Shown: positions 49,688 to 61,437, counted from the stretch's first letter. The stretch is DNA of 64,000 nucleotides from Dama dama (GCF_033118175.1 NC_083696.1:38673001-38737000), one strand, 5' to 3'. The notes: generated by a model from the sequence alone, not told the origin. Translations and numbers: made by a program.

Positions 49688-49828
49688 ATGGCATGCTTTC
49701 ATGGAATTCTTCAGGCAAGAATGCTGGAGTGGGTTGCCATTTCCTCTTCCAGGGGAACTTACCAGTCCAGGGATTGAACTTGCATCTCCTGTTTCTCCTG
49801 CATGGGTAGGCAGATTCTTCACCACTGT
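49688..49828 (-). mobile_element. Bov-tA SINE, truncated
   Basis: Inverted, ATGGAATTCTTCAGGCAAGA to the decayed head near ATTCTTCACCACTGTCA. Confidence 0.8.
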
Positions 49829-49989
49829 CATGCAGAAGTCATACAGGTGAAGGGTGCAACCATCCAGGGAGCTGAGGTCTGAGCACGCTCAGTGGGTTGG
49901 AATAAGAATGAGGAGGCTGGTGTGGCCAGATGTGTGTGCCTGAAGTTCAATGCTTGAGATACAAGTCTTGCAAATTTTTTTTTTTTAAG

Positions 49990-50192
49990 ATTTTTTTTGA
50001 TGTGGATTATTTTTAAAGTGTTTATTGAATTTGTCACAATATTGCTTCTTCTTTTTTTAAGTTTTTGTTTTGTTTCGTTTTGTTTTTTTTGGTGGAGGAG
50101 AATGTGGGATCTTAGTTCCCTGACCAGGGATCAAACCTGTACCCCCTGCATTGGAAGGGGAAGTCAACCACTGGACTTCGAGGGCAGTCCCC
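49990..50192 (-). mobile_element. CHR-type SINE, long form
   Basis: Inverted: GTGTTTATTGAATTTGTCAC, then TGTGGGATCTTAGTTCCCTG, then head AACCACTGGACTTCGAGGGC. Confidence 0.8.
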
Positions 50193-50233
50193 TTGCTAGT
50201 GTTTGGCAGTTTTCCCTTCAGTCCTCTAAGCAC

Positions 50234-50275
50234 ATATAATATAATATAATATAATATAATATAATATAATATAAT
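50234..50275. repeat. (ATAAT)8 pentanucleotide microsatellite
   Basis: Eight uninterrupted ATAAT units (50236-50275) just downstream of the CHR element. Confidence 0.95.
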
Positions 50276-50284
50276 AGGATGATA

Positions 50285-50460
50285 GAACTCCAAAGTGAGA
50301 AGCTACCTAAGAAATAATTTCTTATTTTAAATACAAGGAAACAGAGATTTAGGGTGGGTAAATTGACTTGCCAAACATGATGTCATTGGTTTTAGCTGAG
50401 CTGGAGCTAGATTCTAAGATTCCAGTGTATTTTCCCTGACCTACAGAGTGCTGCCTCCTC
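50285..50460 (+). mobile_element. MIR SINE
   Basis: ACAAGGAAACAGAGATTTAG, TTGACTTGCCAAACATGATG and the following blocks in MIR order. Confidence 0.65.
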
Positions 50461-50690
50461 AGAAAAAATGTTATTGTTATTTCAGCTCTTTATTGATGGC
50501 CCAGATTTTAGCAGACTGTGTTGCTTAGTAAAAAATAGTCTTGTTTGGTTATAGCAGCATTAGTACAACAATGAACAGATTGGTACCATTTTAACATGGA
50601 ATTTTCTTTCCCTCCTGTCTCTGGGTTTTTTTTTTTTTTTTTCTTCTTTCTCCTCTCTTTCTGGGATTTTTGACTTTATTACTGATTATT

Positions 50691-50905
50691 TGGGTTTCCT
50701 AGGTGATGCAGTGCTAAAGAATCTGCATGCCAGTGCAGGAAATGCAGGAGACTCGGGTTCCATCCCTGGGTTGGGAAGATCCCCTGGAGGGAGAGGTGGC
50801 AACCCACTCTAGTTTTCTTGCTGGAAAAATCCCATGGACAGAGGAACCACGGTCTGTGGGATTGTACAAGAGTTGGACGTGACTGGGCACGTACCTACAT
50901 GCACA
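50691..50905 (+). mobile_element. Bov-tA SINE
   Basis: GGGTTTCCTAGGTGATGCAG head through GAGTTGGACGTGACTGGGCA. A pure T run of about 20 lies upstream at 50623-50642. Confidence 0.87.
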
Positions 50906-50986
50906 TTGATGCATAAAATAGTACTATTAGAGGTCACCTTGATTTAAGTAAAAGTAAGTGTATAAATCAGGCCAGTCCCAGAATTC

Positions 50987-51110
50987 CCTGGCGGTCCAGT
51001 GGTTAGGACTCCAAACTCTCACTGCTGATGTTGAGGGCCCAGGTTCATCCCCTGGTCAGGGAACTAAGATCCCACAAGCAGAAAAAAAAAAAAAGAAAAA
51101 AAAATCCCAC
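50987..51110 (+). mobile_element. CHR-2-type SINE
   Basis: AATTCCCTGGCGGTCCAGTG head and interrupted poly-A tail. A separate A-run lies at 51200-51214. Confidence 0.85.
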
Positions 51111-51215
51111 AGCCAAAACCAAAATCAGGCTAGCTCCAAGTGTCGTGAACACTCATTCATCTTCTTTTGCTCTTCAAATCAACAGTGGATTGTTTATGTT
51201 AAAAAAAAAAAAAAA

Positions 51216-51960
51216 ACAAACAAAAGAAAGGCAGTTTGAGGAATCCCTTGAAGTTTTCTTCTTTTTAACTGTTTGCTTTTGAAATAAACAAGCTGAATTT
51301 AACTGCCTAGTTTTGAATTCAGTGAACTAGTTTGAGTAAATCGGAACTTAGACACTGTGTGTAAGTCACAGAGAGAGCCCACACTGCTCTTTCTCCCCGA
51401 GAGGAGGAGCCAGCATTCCCGCGTGGAGAGCAAGGTGGTGATGCCCGCCCAGTGCTGTCATCTTGGAAGATATGGCTGTCACTCTATCAACTTGGAGTCT
51501 GAAGCTGTATCTATTGTGAGAGTCCCTTTCTCCAGAGACATGTGGGACATGAAGCTGAAGCATGAGGCGCTGTGGACCATGAAATAAGGCCCATGAAAGG
51601 CCATGAAACAAAGCCAGGCATTTCTTTTTAGAGCAATCATCATTCCTGAGGAATAAAAGCAGATCTTTCTTGCCAGGAATTACTTGATCATGAAGCATCA
51701 GAATGAGAAAATGGCTTTGAAAGACTTAACTAATCACGTGGAGCTTGCAAGCTGCCCAAGCGAGTCATCATCTCCAAGGCTACAACACACCATTAAAGCC
51801 AACACGTTCATTTTTCATCTCCGCGATCAGGCTTGTTTTCTCCTCTGTTCTCATCCTACTACCCATATGGGGCCACATTCCCCATCTGTGTGTTCCTTTC
51901 ATTCTTCACTGTTGAGATTTTAACTTCTATGATTATAAAAAATTATCAGGATCAAGTCTT
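51216..51960. other. No gene seen
   Basis: Unique-looking, with short overlapping frames only. Confidence 0.4.
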
Positions 51961-51964
51961 GGTT

Positions 51965-52095
51965 TGATGATGTGCTTTACTTTCAAGAGCACTCAACATC
52001 TTTTCTCCTAACACTGAGAGTTAGGAGGATGTGTATTTCACACATTTTGCAGGTAAAATAAGAGCACGGGGTTTATAGCAATTAGTTTCCCTTGA
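51965..52095 (+). mobile_element. Possible MIR SINE
   Basis: 'gcactcaacatcttttctcctaac' and 'cattttgcaggtaaaataagagcac'. Confidence 0.4.
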
Positions 52096-52109
52096 GCTGC
52101 CTTCTGCAT

Positions 52110-52254
52110 GTTATTTTTTTTTATTTAAAAAATTTTTACTTTTTGGCCATACCGAGCAGCATGTGGGATCTTAGTTCCCAGAACAAGGATTGAACCTGTA
52201 TTCCCTGCATTGGAAGTGTGACATCTTAACCATTGAACCACCAGGGACATTCCC
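52110..52254 (-). mobile_element. CHR-type SINE
   Basis: Inverted: GCATGTGGGATCTTAGTTCC to TTAACCATTGAACCACCAGG. Confidence 0.85.
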
Positions 52255-52379
52255 ATCTGCTTACTAATGTCTCATGGGCAGTTGTCAACTTCCCAGGGCA
52301 AAGTCAATGTCCTGTTTTCCTTTCTCTTCCCTCCCTTCCTGCCCTTTTCTAAAGTCTTTCCCAGTCATTCCCATGTCAA

Positions 52380-53430
52380 TAGATGGAAACCCTATTCTTC
52401 CTGTTTCTGAGGTCAAACACCCCTCACATCATCTTTGCTTTCTCTTTTGTCCTACTCTTTACAAATTTCCATCAGCAAATCATATGTAATTGACCAGTGG
52501 CCTGCATCACCAATGCTACCTTTGGATTCTAGGCACAAAACTCTTTTGCCTACATTTTTGTAATACTTTCCTGTGGTGGTGGTTTGGTCGCTAAGTCGTG
52601 TCCGACTGTTGTGACCCCATGGACTGTAGTCTGCCAGGCTCCTCTGTCCATGGGATTTCCCAGGCAAGAATACTGGAGTGGGTTGCTATGTCCTTCTTCA
52701 GGGGATCTTCCCGATTCAGGGACTGAACTCATGTCTTCTTAATCACAGACAGGCTCCTTCACTGCAGGTGGATTCTTTACCACTGAGCCAGGAGAGGAGT
52801 ATAATTGCTTCCTAACTGGCCCTTTTGTTCTGGACTATTTGTACTCAACATAGCATCCAAAGCGGTTCTTTCTATATATACCTGTGTCACGTCTTTGCTC
52901 AAAACCTTCTAAAGCTCTGCATTGACTGTAGCTACAAGAGCTTCACTGATCAGGTCCCCCGTCTCTCTGACCCCTGCTTCCTTGCCCTTTCTGTTTCCAC
53001 CACCATGGTTCCTTATTATTCTACAACAATGCTGAATAAGGTTTTACCTAGAGCCTTTGTACTTGTTCTTTTTCTGCCTGGAATGGATTCTGTCATATTT
53101 ATATATCTGTGAATCTCTCATAGATATGTGCATATTATCTCATAAATGTCTCATATCTTTATTAGAGAGACCTTCCTTAACTTCCCTATATGAAATAACA
53201 AACTGTTTATCCCCTCTCCTAAACCTCCTTACTCTATTTTTTTTTTTCCAAAGCAATTATCACCCTCTAAACCTTTATTTTTTTTTCCCCTTCTTCTTAC
53301 AGGAGTATAAACTCCATGACTGCAGGGACTTAATCTGGTCACTCCTATGTTGCCTGGGGGTAGCCTGTCACTACACCTGTCCCGTTTGTACTTAGAAATA
53401 CTTGTTGAATGAATGAATGTGAGTTAACGA
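52380..53430 (+). mobile_element. L2 LINE 3' region, interrupted by Bov-tA
   Basis: AACCCTATTCTTCCTGTTTC before the SINE. After it: TTCCTAACTGGCCCTTTTGT, GTCTTTGCTCAAAACCTTCT, TTCTGCCTGGAATGGATTCT, GAGAGACCTTCCTTAACTTC, ACTCCATGACTGCAGGGACT, and the TGAATGAATG end. Confidence 0.75.
52575..52795 (-). mobile_element. Bov-tA SINE inside L2
   Basis: Inverted copy TGGTGGTGGTTTGGTCGCTA to ACCACTGAGCCAGGAG. Confidence 0.88.
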
Positions 53431-53716
53431 GTTCAGAGATATTCCAAGATGGAATGGGCTGCCTTAGTAGCCAGGAGATCCCATCCTCGAAGGAATTTCC
53501 CATATTGGCAGTTTGATATAAATGGACTGAAAGATCACAGGAGTTTGACCAAATTTGATGTCCTTCAAGGAAAACGGCATAGTGTAGAGTAGAAAGCGTG
53601 TGTCAGAGAGAACTGGGTTGAGTCTTTTCTCTGATACCGGTTCTGTGACTTTGGATAATGTATTTAACTTTCCTAACCGCAGTCCTTTAGGATTAGGAGG
53701 GATTCATGTATTGCAT

Positions 53717-53846
53717 TTGGAGAAGGAAATGGCAGCCCACTCCAGTATTCTTGCCTGGAGAATCCCAGGGAAAGCGGAGCCTGGTGGGCTGCCGTCTAAG
53801 GGGTCGCACAGAGTCGGACACTACTGAAGCGACTTAGCAGCAGCAG
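53717..53846 (+). mobile_element. Bov-A2 SINE monomer
   Basis: Ends GCGACTTAGCAGCAGCAG. TSD CATGTATTGCAT (53705-53716) / CATGTACTGCAT (53847-53858). It sits at the outer edge of the left inverted arm. Confidence 0.92.
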
Positions 53847-53848
53847 CA

Positions 53849-53973
53849 TGTACTGCATGAATACCTGGCATTTATCACATCCCCCTCCATCCTTCTGCAC
53901 ACAACTCTCCATGTTTATGGCCACTGTAACCCTTTCATTGCAGTTAATTTGATAGTCTCAAAATCATAACACA
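53849..53973 (+). repeat. Left arm of a 0.7-kb-spaced inverted repeat
   Basis: 125 bp from GTACTGCATGAATACCTGGC to CTCAAAATCATAACACA. Its reverse complement is at 54689-54812 with about 9 differences (about 93% identity). I do not recognise the arm as a named repeat. Confidence 0.93.
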
Positions 53974-54059
53974 TTTTATACATTCTCATACGGTGGTTAT
54001 TACTAATATAATCTATGTAAAGCAGTTGCCCTGGTTTCTGATACTTACTAAATCCATAA

Positions 54060-54190
54060 CAAACATGATATATGATGATACTAATGCCCCTTTTCAGCCT
54101 TGGGATACTGAGAAGCTGTAGGGGACCTGCCCAAGGCCACCCGAGTGATGAACGTACCTACTGACTCTAGTTAGATCATGCTTTTCTCAC
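54060..54190 (+). mobile_element. MIR SINE in the spacer
   Basis: 'aatgccccttttcagccttgggatactgagaagc' and 'gggacctgcccaaggccacccgag'. Confidence 0.6.
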
Positions 54191-54212
54191 CAGACTATTT
54201 GACCACAAAGTT

Positions 54213-54258
54213 AGGGATTTCCATAATGTTTTATGAATGAACTTTTTGGCCAACCCTA
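54213..54258. mobile_element. Possible mariner-derived fragment
   Basis: ATGAATGAACTTTTTGGCCAACCC resembles a mariner terminal repeat. Short and uncertain. Confidence 0.35.
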
Positions 54259-54688
54259 TATATTGTCAGTTTCTTCCCTTCAGGATTTCTTCTTTAGTTC
54301 TGGGAAGATTCTTGCCTCTCCTGATTCTCCCTTGGTCTCTCGAATTGCTTTCTATTTTGAAATTTTTTTCTCAAGCCCATCTTGCCTACATTGCGATCTT
54401 TGCCACTGATAGTTATTTTGCCTAATGTCAATTTTTAAACCAAAAACAACGTCACCCCAGATTGCTTACACTGACTCATCGTTACGTGGGATGAACAGAG
54501 TATCAACTCATTCACTCCTAGAGCTGATATATCTTCTGCATAAACTGGATGCTCAGTAAACATCTGTTGATAAGCATTGGTCGCTCAGGTTTCAAGAAAG
54601 GGTCGAGGATAATAGTATTTGTCATAATAAAGATTGTTATTGTCAACCAAACATGTTTATTTTCATAACTTGAATATTTGTGGGCTTT

Positions 54689-54812
54689 TGTGTTATGATT
54701 TTGAGACTATTGAATCAACTGGAATGAAAGGGTTACAGTGGCAATAAACATGGGGAGTTGTGTGCAGAAGGATGGAGGGGGATGTGATAAATGCCAGGGG
54801 TTCATGCAATAC
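54689..54812 (-). repeat. Right arm of the inverted repeat
   Basis: Reverse complement of 53849-53973. Homology stops sharply at both outer and inner ends. Confidence 0.93.
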
Positions 54813-55415
54813 CTTGTCATGATGATGAATTTGAAATAAAATGTGAGAACATTATAGCATATTGTTACTGAAGTAGTGGGTTACTGAATGATATTTTCAG
54901 AATGATCACAGCCTTATCAAATTTGTGCATAAAAGAAAGGTAGAAATACACTGAAATAAACAGTTATCTAAGATGGCCAAAATGTGGGTGAGTATTCTAC
55001 AAAGAATATTTGTTGTATTTTGAATTTGAAAATGAAAATATCTTTTCATTAAAAAAAAAGAGTCCTGCAGGCTTTCCTCTCATGGAGATAAATCACTTCT
55101 CTGAGCTTCTGTTTTGTGCAAATTGAAAAGAGAAATCACAACATCTGTTCTACACATGTGAAGTTTAAGTGGGATGATGTATCTGCAATTGCTTTCTAAA
55201 CTGTAGAGAAATGTATGGTTTCAGATGATTTAATTATTGGCCTTGCTGTTGAGACTCAGGTGAACAGCTATCTTTGATGTGGCTCTTGCCCAGAATATCT
55301 TCTGACTGTCTTGTCTTTTTTGGGGTAGAAATACTCAGGTCTCATTTACCTCTTGAGTGACCACACTGCATGTGTTCAGGTGAAAAAGGAAGATCTGGAA
55401 TGAGAAAACACCACT
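54813..55415. other. No gene seen
   Basis: Unique AT-rich sequence. Confidence 0.4.
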
Positions 55416-55417
55416 GT

Positions 55418-55627
55418 TTTTGGTGCAGTGGTAAAGAATCTACCTGCCAGTGTAGGAGATGCAAGAGATGTGGGTTCGATCCCTGGTCGGGACGATCCCC
55501 TGCAGGAGGGCATGGCAACCTATTCCAGTATTCTTGCCTGGAGAATCCCATGGACAGAGGAAGCTTACAGGCTACAGTCCATGGGGTTGCAAAGCATTGG
55601 ACATGACTTAGCGACTGAGCACACGTG
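55418..55627 (+). mobile_element. Bov-tA SINE
   Basis: Head partly lost (TGGTGCAGTGGTAAAGAATC), body intact to ACATGACTTAGCGACTGAGC. Confidence 0.88.
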
Positions 55628-55784
55628 ATCATGATTGTTTTCAGCAAGATTTTGGTTTTCCTGGCACCTTAGTCCTTGAAAGATTCCTGCTTAAGCATTA
55701 TTTTAAGTAGGTAAAGCTGTGAATTTTGCATCTGTTATCTTTGGCCCTCCTATCCTTGACAACGCTGCCGTGTCGTGATTACTT

Positions 55785-55988
55785 ACTGTTGTTTGGTCAC
55801 TGAGTCTGACTCTTTGTGACCCCATGGACTGTAGACTGCCAGGCTCCTCTGTCCATGGGATTCTCCAGGCAAGAATTCTGGAGTGGGTTGCCATTTCCTT
55901 CTCCAGGGGATCTTCCTGATCCAAGGTTCGAACCTGCATCTCCTGCACTGGCAGGAGGATTCTTTACCACTGAGCAACCAGGGAAGCC
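55785..55988 (-). mobile_element. Bov-tA SINE
   Basis: Perfect 9-bp TSD TGATTACTT (55776-55784 and 55989-55997). Confidence 0.93.
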
Positions 55989-55997
55989 TGATTACTT

Positions 55998-57144
55998 CTT
56001 GTAATTTCATCCAGCTCCTACCATTCTTCTAGTTCCAAAGCTGAACAGGTGCCCTCACCGTGATTCATGTGGGGAATAGCTGGAGCCTTCTCTGGGGCCT
56101 CTGCTTGACTGGTGGCATTCTGCCTTGGGCCTCTTTTGGTCTGAGATGTGCAGTTGTTCCAGAGAGAGACACATAGAATAGGTGAGATCCATTCCATTTG
56201 CCATCTTTGCTGCATTGCTCCTCCTGGTAGGGAGAGATATCACCTTAGCAGAATGATACAACTTTCCTGTTGACAAGCAGTGCAAGATTGTGGGGCATAT
56301 GCTGAGTGGCTCTATTGCCCATTATTCATCCTTTATCACCAAAGGACATCTGCTAAGACCCACATTCCTGAATATTTTGAACCATTTCATAAAGAAGAGT
56401 ATTTACATTGCAGGCCTATGCGTTCCCTTTGTCTAAGATGGGAAGTGGGGAAAAATCTGAATAGATGAATGATCAATTGATCCAATAATGAACGATCTTG
56501 ATGGTCACACACAGGCATGCATGTTCACAATCATGGAGCCTTTGGCTCAGAGGGAGAAGAAGGCAGGGACCTCTGATGGATGTATAAGAAGGAGAAAAGA
56601 AGTAGAAAAGCAGAAGGGAAGCTGGGAAGGACACTGCAGGTGTTCTCACCTTCTTAGAAGTTCTGCTTTACAAATCCAACTTTTGGATCTTCCTGGTTTA
56701 TTGATCCTCTTCTATTGACCATAGTTTCCTGACTAGGCAGAGTCATTTTTTCTATATTTTATGTTTTATTTTATTTTTTTACAAAAATTTTATCACAGAA
56801 AAATGTTAACATATATAAAAGTCTGTTATGACTCCATTTCAACCATGATCAGTTTATTAGTCAAATTTCTTTTAGCTCTACAAAATTCCTACTCTCCATG
56901 CCCATTGGATAATAGTTAGCAAATCCCCAAATATCATATCATTTATCTGTATTACAGTATGTAACTCTAAAATTCATAAGACTCTTTTAAAAAGATAACC
57001 ATACTATGATCATTTTTAAAAACTTTAACAATGCTTCCAGAATAGCATCAACTAATTAATCAATATCAAAATATCTGTTTCATATTTTTTTACATTAAAA
57101 TCACTGTTAACACCAGAGTTAAAATAAACATGCCCTGACTAACA
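55998..57144. other. No gene; AT-rich from 56740
   Basis: 55998-56720 is unique-looking. 56740-57120 is strongly AT-rich and may be an old LINE. No supported exon. Confidence 0.4.
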
Positions 57145-57540
57145 ATAAGTAGCATTTATTGAGCTCTTATCATAGAAAATTTATACTGTCCTAAATGCTT
57201 CACACCCTGGTGGCTCAGACAGTAAAGAATCTGCCTGCAATGCAGGAGACCTGGGTTCGATCCCTGGGATGGGAAGATTCTGTGGAAAAGGGACATGGCT
57301 ACCCACTCCAGTATTCTTGCCTGGAGAATTTCATGGACAGAGGAGCCTAGTGAGCTACAGTCCATGGGGTTGCAAAGAGTCAGACACGACTGAGCGACAA
57401 CCACCACCACCACAACAAATGTATTAGAAAATTCTATTCTTCAGTCCTTAAAATAGCTCTTTTATTGGTCCCATTTTACAGATACAAAAACTGATGCTCA
57501 GAAAAGTGAATTGCCCAAGGTCACACAGTGAGTGTATGCT
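57145..57540 (+). mobile_element. MIR SINE split by Bov-tA
   Basis: AAGTAGCATTTATTGAGCTC before and CCATTTTACAGATACAAAAA ... CCCAAGGTCACACAGTGAGT after the SINE at 57203-57418. Confidence 0.8.
57203..57418 (+). mobile_element. Bov-tA SINE inside MIR
   Basis: CCCTGGTGGCTCAGACAGTA to ACACGACTGAGCGACAACCA, followed by an (ACC)/(ACA)-type tail. One of the better preserved copies. Confidence 0.92.
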
Positions 57541-57544
57541 TCCT

Positions 57545-57905
57545 CTGTCGGTTTGTTTTCAGCTCCACGTCTCACCTGTGCCCCTCTGCCCTGCAAGGCA
57601 GGAAACTACATGTCCCACGCTCCCTTGGTGAGGATTCCTGGTAACACTGGCCAGTTGGAGGTGCTAGAGGTACTAGCGAAAGAGTGGAAAGGGTGGAGGG
57701 GGCCCTGAGGGGAGAACCGGAGAATGCCTCCCTGCCATCATGACCCTGCTCAGGCAGCTGCATCTCCTTCTGGATTCTGTCTTCCTTGGACTGTTCCTCC
57801 CTCCAGGGCCTGAGTTCTCACTAAACTGCCTCTGCTGCTGCGGTTCCACCTCCAGCTGGATGGCCTTGGCTTCTGGGCTCTGGTAACAACATTTACTTCC
57901 GGGTG
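57545..57905. mobile_element. Possible old LTR-like repeat, unnamed
   Basis: 'gcaaggcaggaaactacatg', 'ttcctggtaacactggccagttgg' and 'ttgggctctggtaacaaca' resemble an old mammalian element. Uncertain. Confidence 0.35.
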
Positions 57906-58069
57906 TCACTCCAATTTCAGAGGCGATTACTGAGGTTTCTTTCCATTGCTTTGTATCTCCTGCTGTAGACTGAACTGTGTCCCTTCCAGATTCACACGTT
58001 GAAGCTTTAACCCCTTGTATTCAGTGATAGGGTCTTTAGGGAAGTAATTAAGGTTAAATGAGCCATAAA

Positions 58070-58192
58070 TGAGTGTGTGCTGAGTTGCTCAGGACTCTTT
58101 GAGACCTCACCGACTGTAGCCTGGAAGGCTCTTCCACCCGTGGGATTTCCCAGGCAAGAATACTGGAGTGGGTTGCCATTTCCCCCTCGAGG
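58070..58192 (-). mobile_element. Bov-A-type SINE, truncated
   Basis: Inverted: CTGAGTTGCTCAGGACTCTT ... GGAGTGGGTTGCCATTTCCC. Confidence 0.82.
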
Positions 58193-58257
58193 CCATAAGA
58201 GTGGGGCCCTGATCTGATTGAATCAGAGTCCTTAAAGAAGAGACACAGACGTGGAGA

Positions 58258-58535
58258 ACGGGTGTTTGGACACTGGGTGGAAAGGGGAGGGTGGGATGAA
58301 TCGGGAGAGTGGCATTGACATATATACACCACGTGTATAAAATAGACAGCTCATGGGAAGGCGCTGGGTAGCATAGGGAGCTCAGTTCAATGTTCTGTGG
58401 GGACCTGGATGGGTGAGATGGAGGGGTGGGAGGGAAATCCGAGAGGGAGAGGGTATATACATACTATAGCTGATTCACTTCATTGTACAGCAGAGACTAA
58501 CATAATTGTAAAGCAATTATATTCCAATCAAAAAA
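58258..58535 (+). mobile_element. Ruminant L1 3' end inside the LTR
   Basis: GGGAGGGTGGGATGAATCGG ... AAGCAATTATATTCCAATCA. Flanks AGAAGAGACA on both sides suggest a TSD. Confidence 0.82.
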
Positions 58536-59030
58536 GAGAGAAGAGACAGGAAAAGGCTGTCTCTCCCCTGCCTGTAAGGGAGAAAGTGACTTCTCTAAGG
58601 AAACCAGGAAGGGAGATCTCATCAGAACAGGATGATGTTGGCATCCTGATCTTGGATGTCTAGCCTTTAGAAGTGTGAGAAAGTAAATTTCTGTTTTTCA
58701 AGACACCCAGCCTATGCTATGTTGTTATAGCTAATAAACAAGCTGACAGATATATCACGTTTTGCTTCTTTTCTTTACCTCTGGGATGCCATTTTCCTGC
58801 ATTCAATTCCTGCTTCCTGTTTGAAACGCCTGTGATGTTTTTATGCTTTTGTTTCCCCCTTCTGGCCCCTGACTCACTCAGAAGTTCAGAACTGAGATTC
58901 CAGCCAAGGTCTGAAAAGACACCAAACTCTGTGCTCTTAAAAGCTGTTGCGCTTCCTAGATTGTTTTGGTTGTCTGTAGAGATTGGGTGGGAAGGGCAAG
59001 TAAATAATATGAAGCCAAGGCTCTATGTGG

Positions 59031-59252
59031 GCTTCCCTGGTGACTCAGAGGTAAAGTATCTGCCTGCAATGCAGGAGACACATTCAAGACACACAGATTT
59101 GATCCGAAGGGTTGAGAAGATCCGCTGGAGAAGGAAATGGCAATCCATTCCAGTATTCTTGCCTAGGAAATCCCACCAACAGGTGAGTCTGATCGGCTAC
59201 AGTTCTTGGGGTCACAAAAGAGTAGGACATGATTTAGCAACTAGCAATAACA
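59031..59252 (+). mobile_element. Bov-tA SINE
   Basis: TSD AAGGCTCTATGTGG (59017-59030) / AAGGCTTTGTGTGG (59253-59266), 12 of 14 identical. It carries a small internal duplication of ACACA(T/G)-type sequence near 59088. Confidence 0.9.
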
Positions 59253-59436
59253 AAGGCTTTGTGTGGCCTGTGTCACCAAAACAGATGGAAATGGGAAAAA
59301 AGTTTCAAGTTTTCAGAGGCTTCCATATGACCTTTTGGATACCGCTTTTATAGTTACAAGTGGATGTTTGAGGTGGGGGATGTTTGGAGAGGGAATACGT
59401 CAGTTAGTGGTCTTGCTGTTTCCGAAGGTGACAGCA

Positions 59437-59564
59437 GGGACTTCCCTGGTGGTCCAGTGGCTAAGACTCTGTGCTCTCAATGCAGGGGCCAGGGTTCGAT
59501 CCCTGATCAGGGAAATAGATTTGGTGCAGACAATTGAACAAATAGTTAAAAAAAAAAAAAAAAA
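59437..59564 (+). mobile_element. CHR-2-type SINE
   Basis: GGGACTTCCCTGGTGGTCCA head and A16 tail. TSD GTGACAGCA (59428-59436) / GTGGCAGCA (59565-59573). Confidence 0.92.
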
Positions 59565-59573
59565 GTGGCAGCA

Positions 59574-61099
59574 AAAGGGGCAGGGGTATTGTATGCACAC
59601 TACCTGGGATGTATTCCTTTCCACTTCATGAAATCTATCCCGCAATGACATGTTAAGTCTGGAGCTGCATGACATGTTAGCTTGGCAGTGAATTATGCAT
59701 TTTTTCCTTTTCTGAGAGCACATAGTATTTTGAATGTTAATGTGGGCAAGGGACACATTTTTAATGTTATTTACTTTTCTCATTCTTTGTCAAGTCTTTC
59801 TCCTTTTTCCATCAAGAGTTTACTTCTTTCTACCAAATTGGTGGAGAAGGTAGATACTTCGGGAGCTTTCACTTTTCCTCCCTGGATCTTATATGTTGCA
59901 TCTTTTAATGAGGATGTTGAGATCCACGTGTCTTCCTGAGAACTGTAAGCACGTTTCTCACTAAGAATATGAGCCAAAGCAACTTACTAATTGCTAATGA
60001 GGAAGTGATCACTTTAGAAACACTGGTGGCTGTTCATGGGTGGCTGATGAATAAAAAACAGGCATCAGCTCTCCAAATGTCATGGACACATAATTTGCGT
60101 CTAGTTATAATGGCCAAGGGAATGAGCTCAGTGGGTGGAGGGAAACTGCTTTCACAGCAACATGGTGATTATTAAGCTGGACAATAATGCCCAGCAAAGA
60201 GAAATTCCCTCTCAAGCTATGACAGTAACAGATGATGGCGGGTGGGATGTGGAAGTGACATATCCAAATTTGTCCAAATTTCTAACAAGTTATATTCAAG
60301 GTACACTTTACTGGAGCCATACAAAACTAACAATGCATGGAAATAATTTCATTTGGTACTTACTCATCTCCCCACAACACCTGCCCCCCAAAACAGAGCT
60401 ATAAGCCTAAGGGCCTAAATTCCAATGGTCTTTAGAATGATCACCTTCCTTTTAAGTATTATTTTTAAAAAGGGTTTTTGACCAAGTCACCTATTAATTT
60501 TTAAAACGATGCTCCCTTCTAAGACAACATTGACTCACAGAAATGACTTAAGGAGTATTACCTAAAACTAGTAATTTATTTAAGATATGATGTGATGATT
60601 TTCAAGTGATCTCAAATAAGAAATTGAAGAGAACTCTGAAAACTTTGCACTATGCTGTTGAGCACAACCAGCATGGATATGGCGATTTAAAGTTGCCTTC
60701 ATAGGCCTAGTGCAAAATTGTTTCTCTCTCCTGCTCTCAATATTGTTTTAAATAATTTGCATCAAGAAAAATTTAAGCCCCATGATTATGTAGGTGGATT
60801 ATTGGTTGTCTAAGTAATTTCTATAGTTTATTGCAGTGCAAAATGCAACTATTTTCCACCCCAGTTTTCTATATGAACAGTAAATATATTGTACAATGTA
60901 TTATCCGAATACACTGAAGAAGAAATATATGTGCATGTGAGTACATATCTATATTGTGTGCTTATTTTTGTTAACTCATTGCAATGCAGTCTGTATTGAA
61001 ATAATATGTAAGGAAACTAATGTTCTATTTGATACCTTCAAATTAAGTAAATTCTACACCTATAGCTTTGATTCAATTTTAAATTCAATTCATTCAACA
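59574..61099. other. No gene or named repeat seen
   Basis: About 1.5 kb of unique AT-rich sequence, one of the longest repeat-free stretches after NEFL. Short frames only. Confidence 0.45.
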
Positions 61100-61437
61100 A
61101 ATGATTTTGACAAGCTACTATGTACTTGTTACAATGCTAGGCACTTTGTACAGATATTATCTCATTTAATAACCTGAGGAGCCATTTATAAAAAAAGATT
61201 TTATTTATTTATCTGGCTGTGTCAAGTCTTAGTTGTGGTAGGCCAGATCTTCATTTGTGATGTACAAACTCTTAGTTGCTGTATGTAGGATCTAGTTCCC
61301 CAGCAAAGAGGTGGAGCCTGGGCCCCCTGCATCAGGAGTATGGATTCTTAGCCACCTGACCACGGGAAGTCCCTCAGCAGCCCTTTGAAGTATCTTAGTG
61401 CCCATATATTACAGATAGGAAAGTGGAAGCTGTCTTA
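61100..61437 (+). mobile_element. MIR SINE split by CHR
   Basis: ATGCTAGGCACTTTGTACAG ... AATAACCTGAGGAGCCATTT, resuming after the CHR as CATATATTACAGATAGGAAA. Confidence 0.6.
61190..61372 (-). mobile_element. CHR-1-type SINE inside MIR
   Basis: Inverted: TTTATTTATCTGGCTGTGTC ... TTCTTAGCCACCTGACCACG. Confidence 0.8.

Larger units (their letters stand above)
57960..58740 (+). mobile_element. MLT1-like LTR with two insertions
   Basis: CTGTAGACTGAACTGTGTCC at the start, GCATCCTGATCTTGGATGTC and TATGCTATGTTGTTATAGCT at the end. Bov-A (58070-58192) and L1 (58258-58535) are inside it. Confidence 0.6.

Noticed and set aside
59029..59353. 173-codon frame at 58832-59353 overlapping a SINE
   Set aside because: The C-terminal half is translated Bov-tA and the N-terminal half has no domain.
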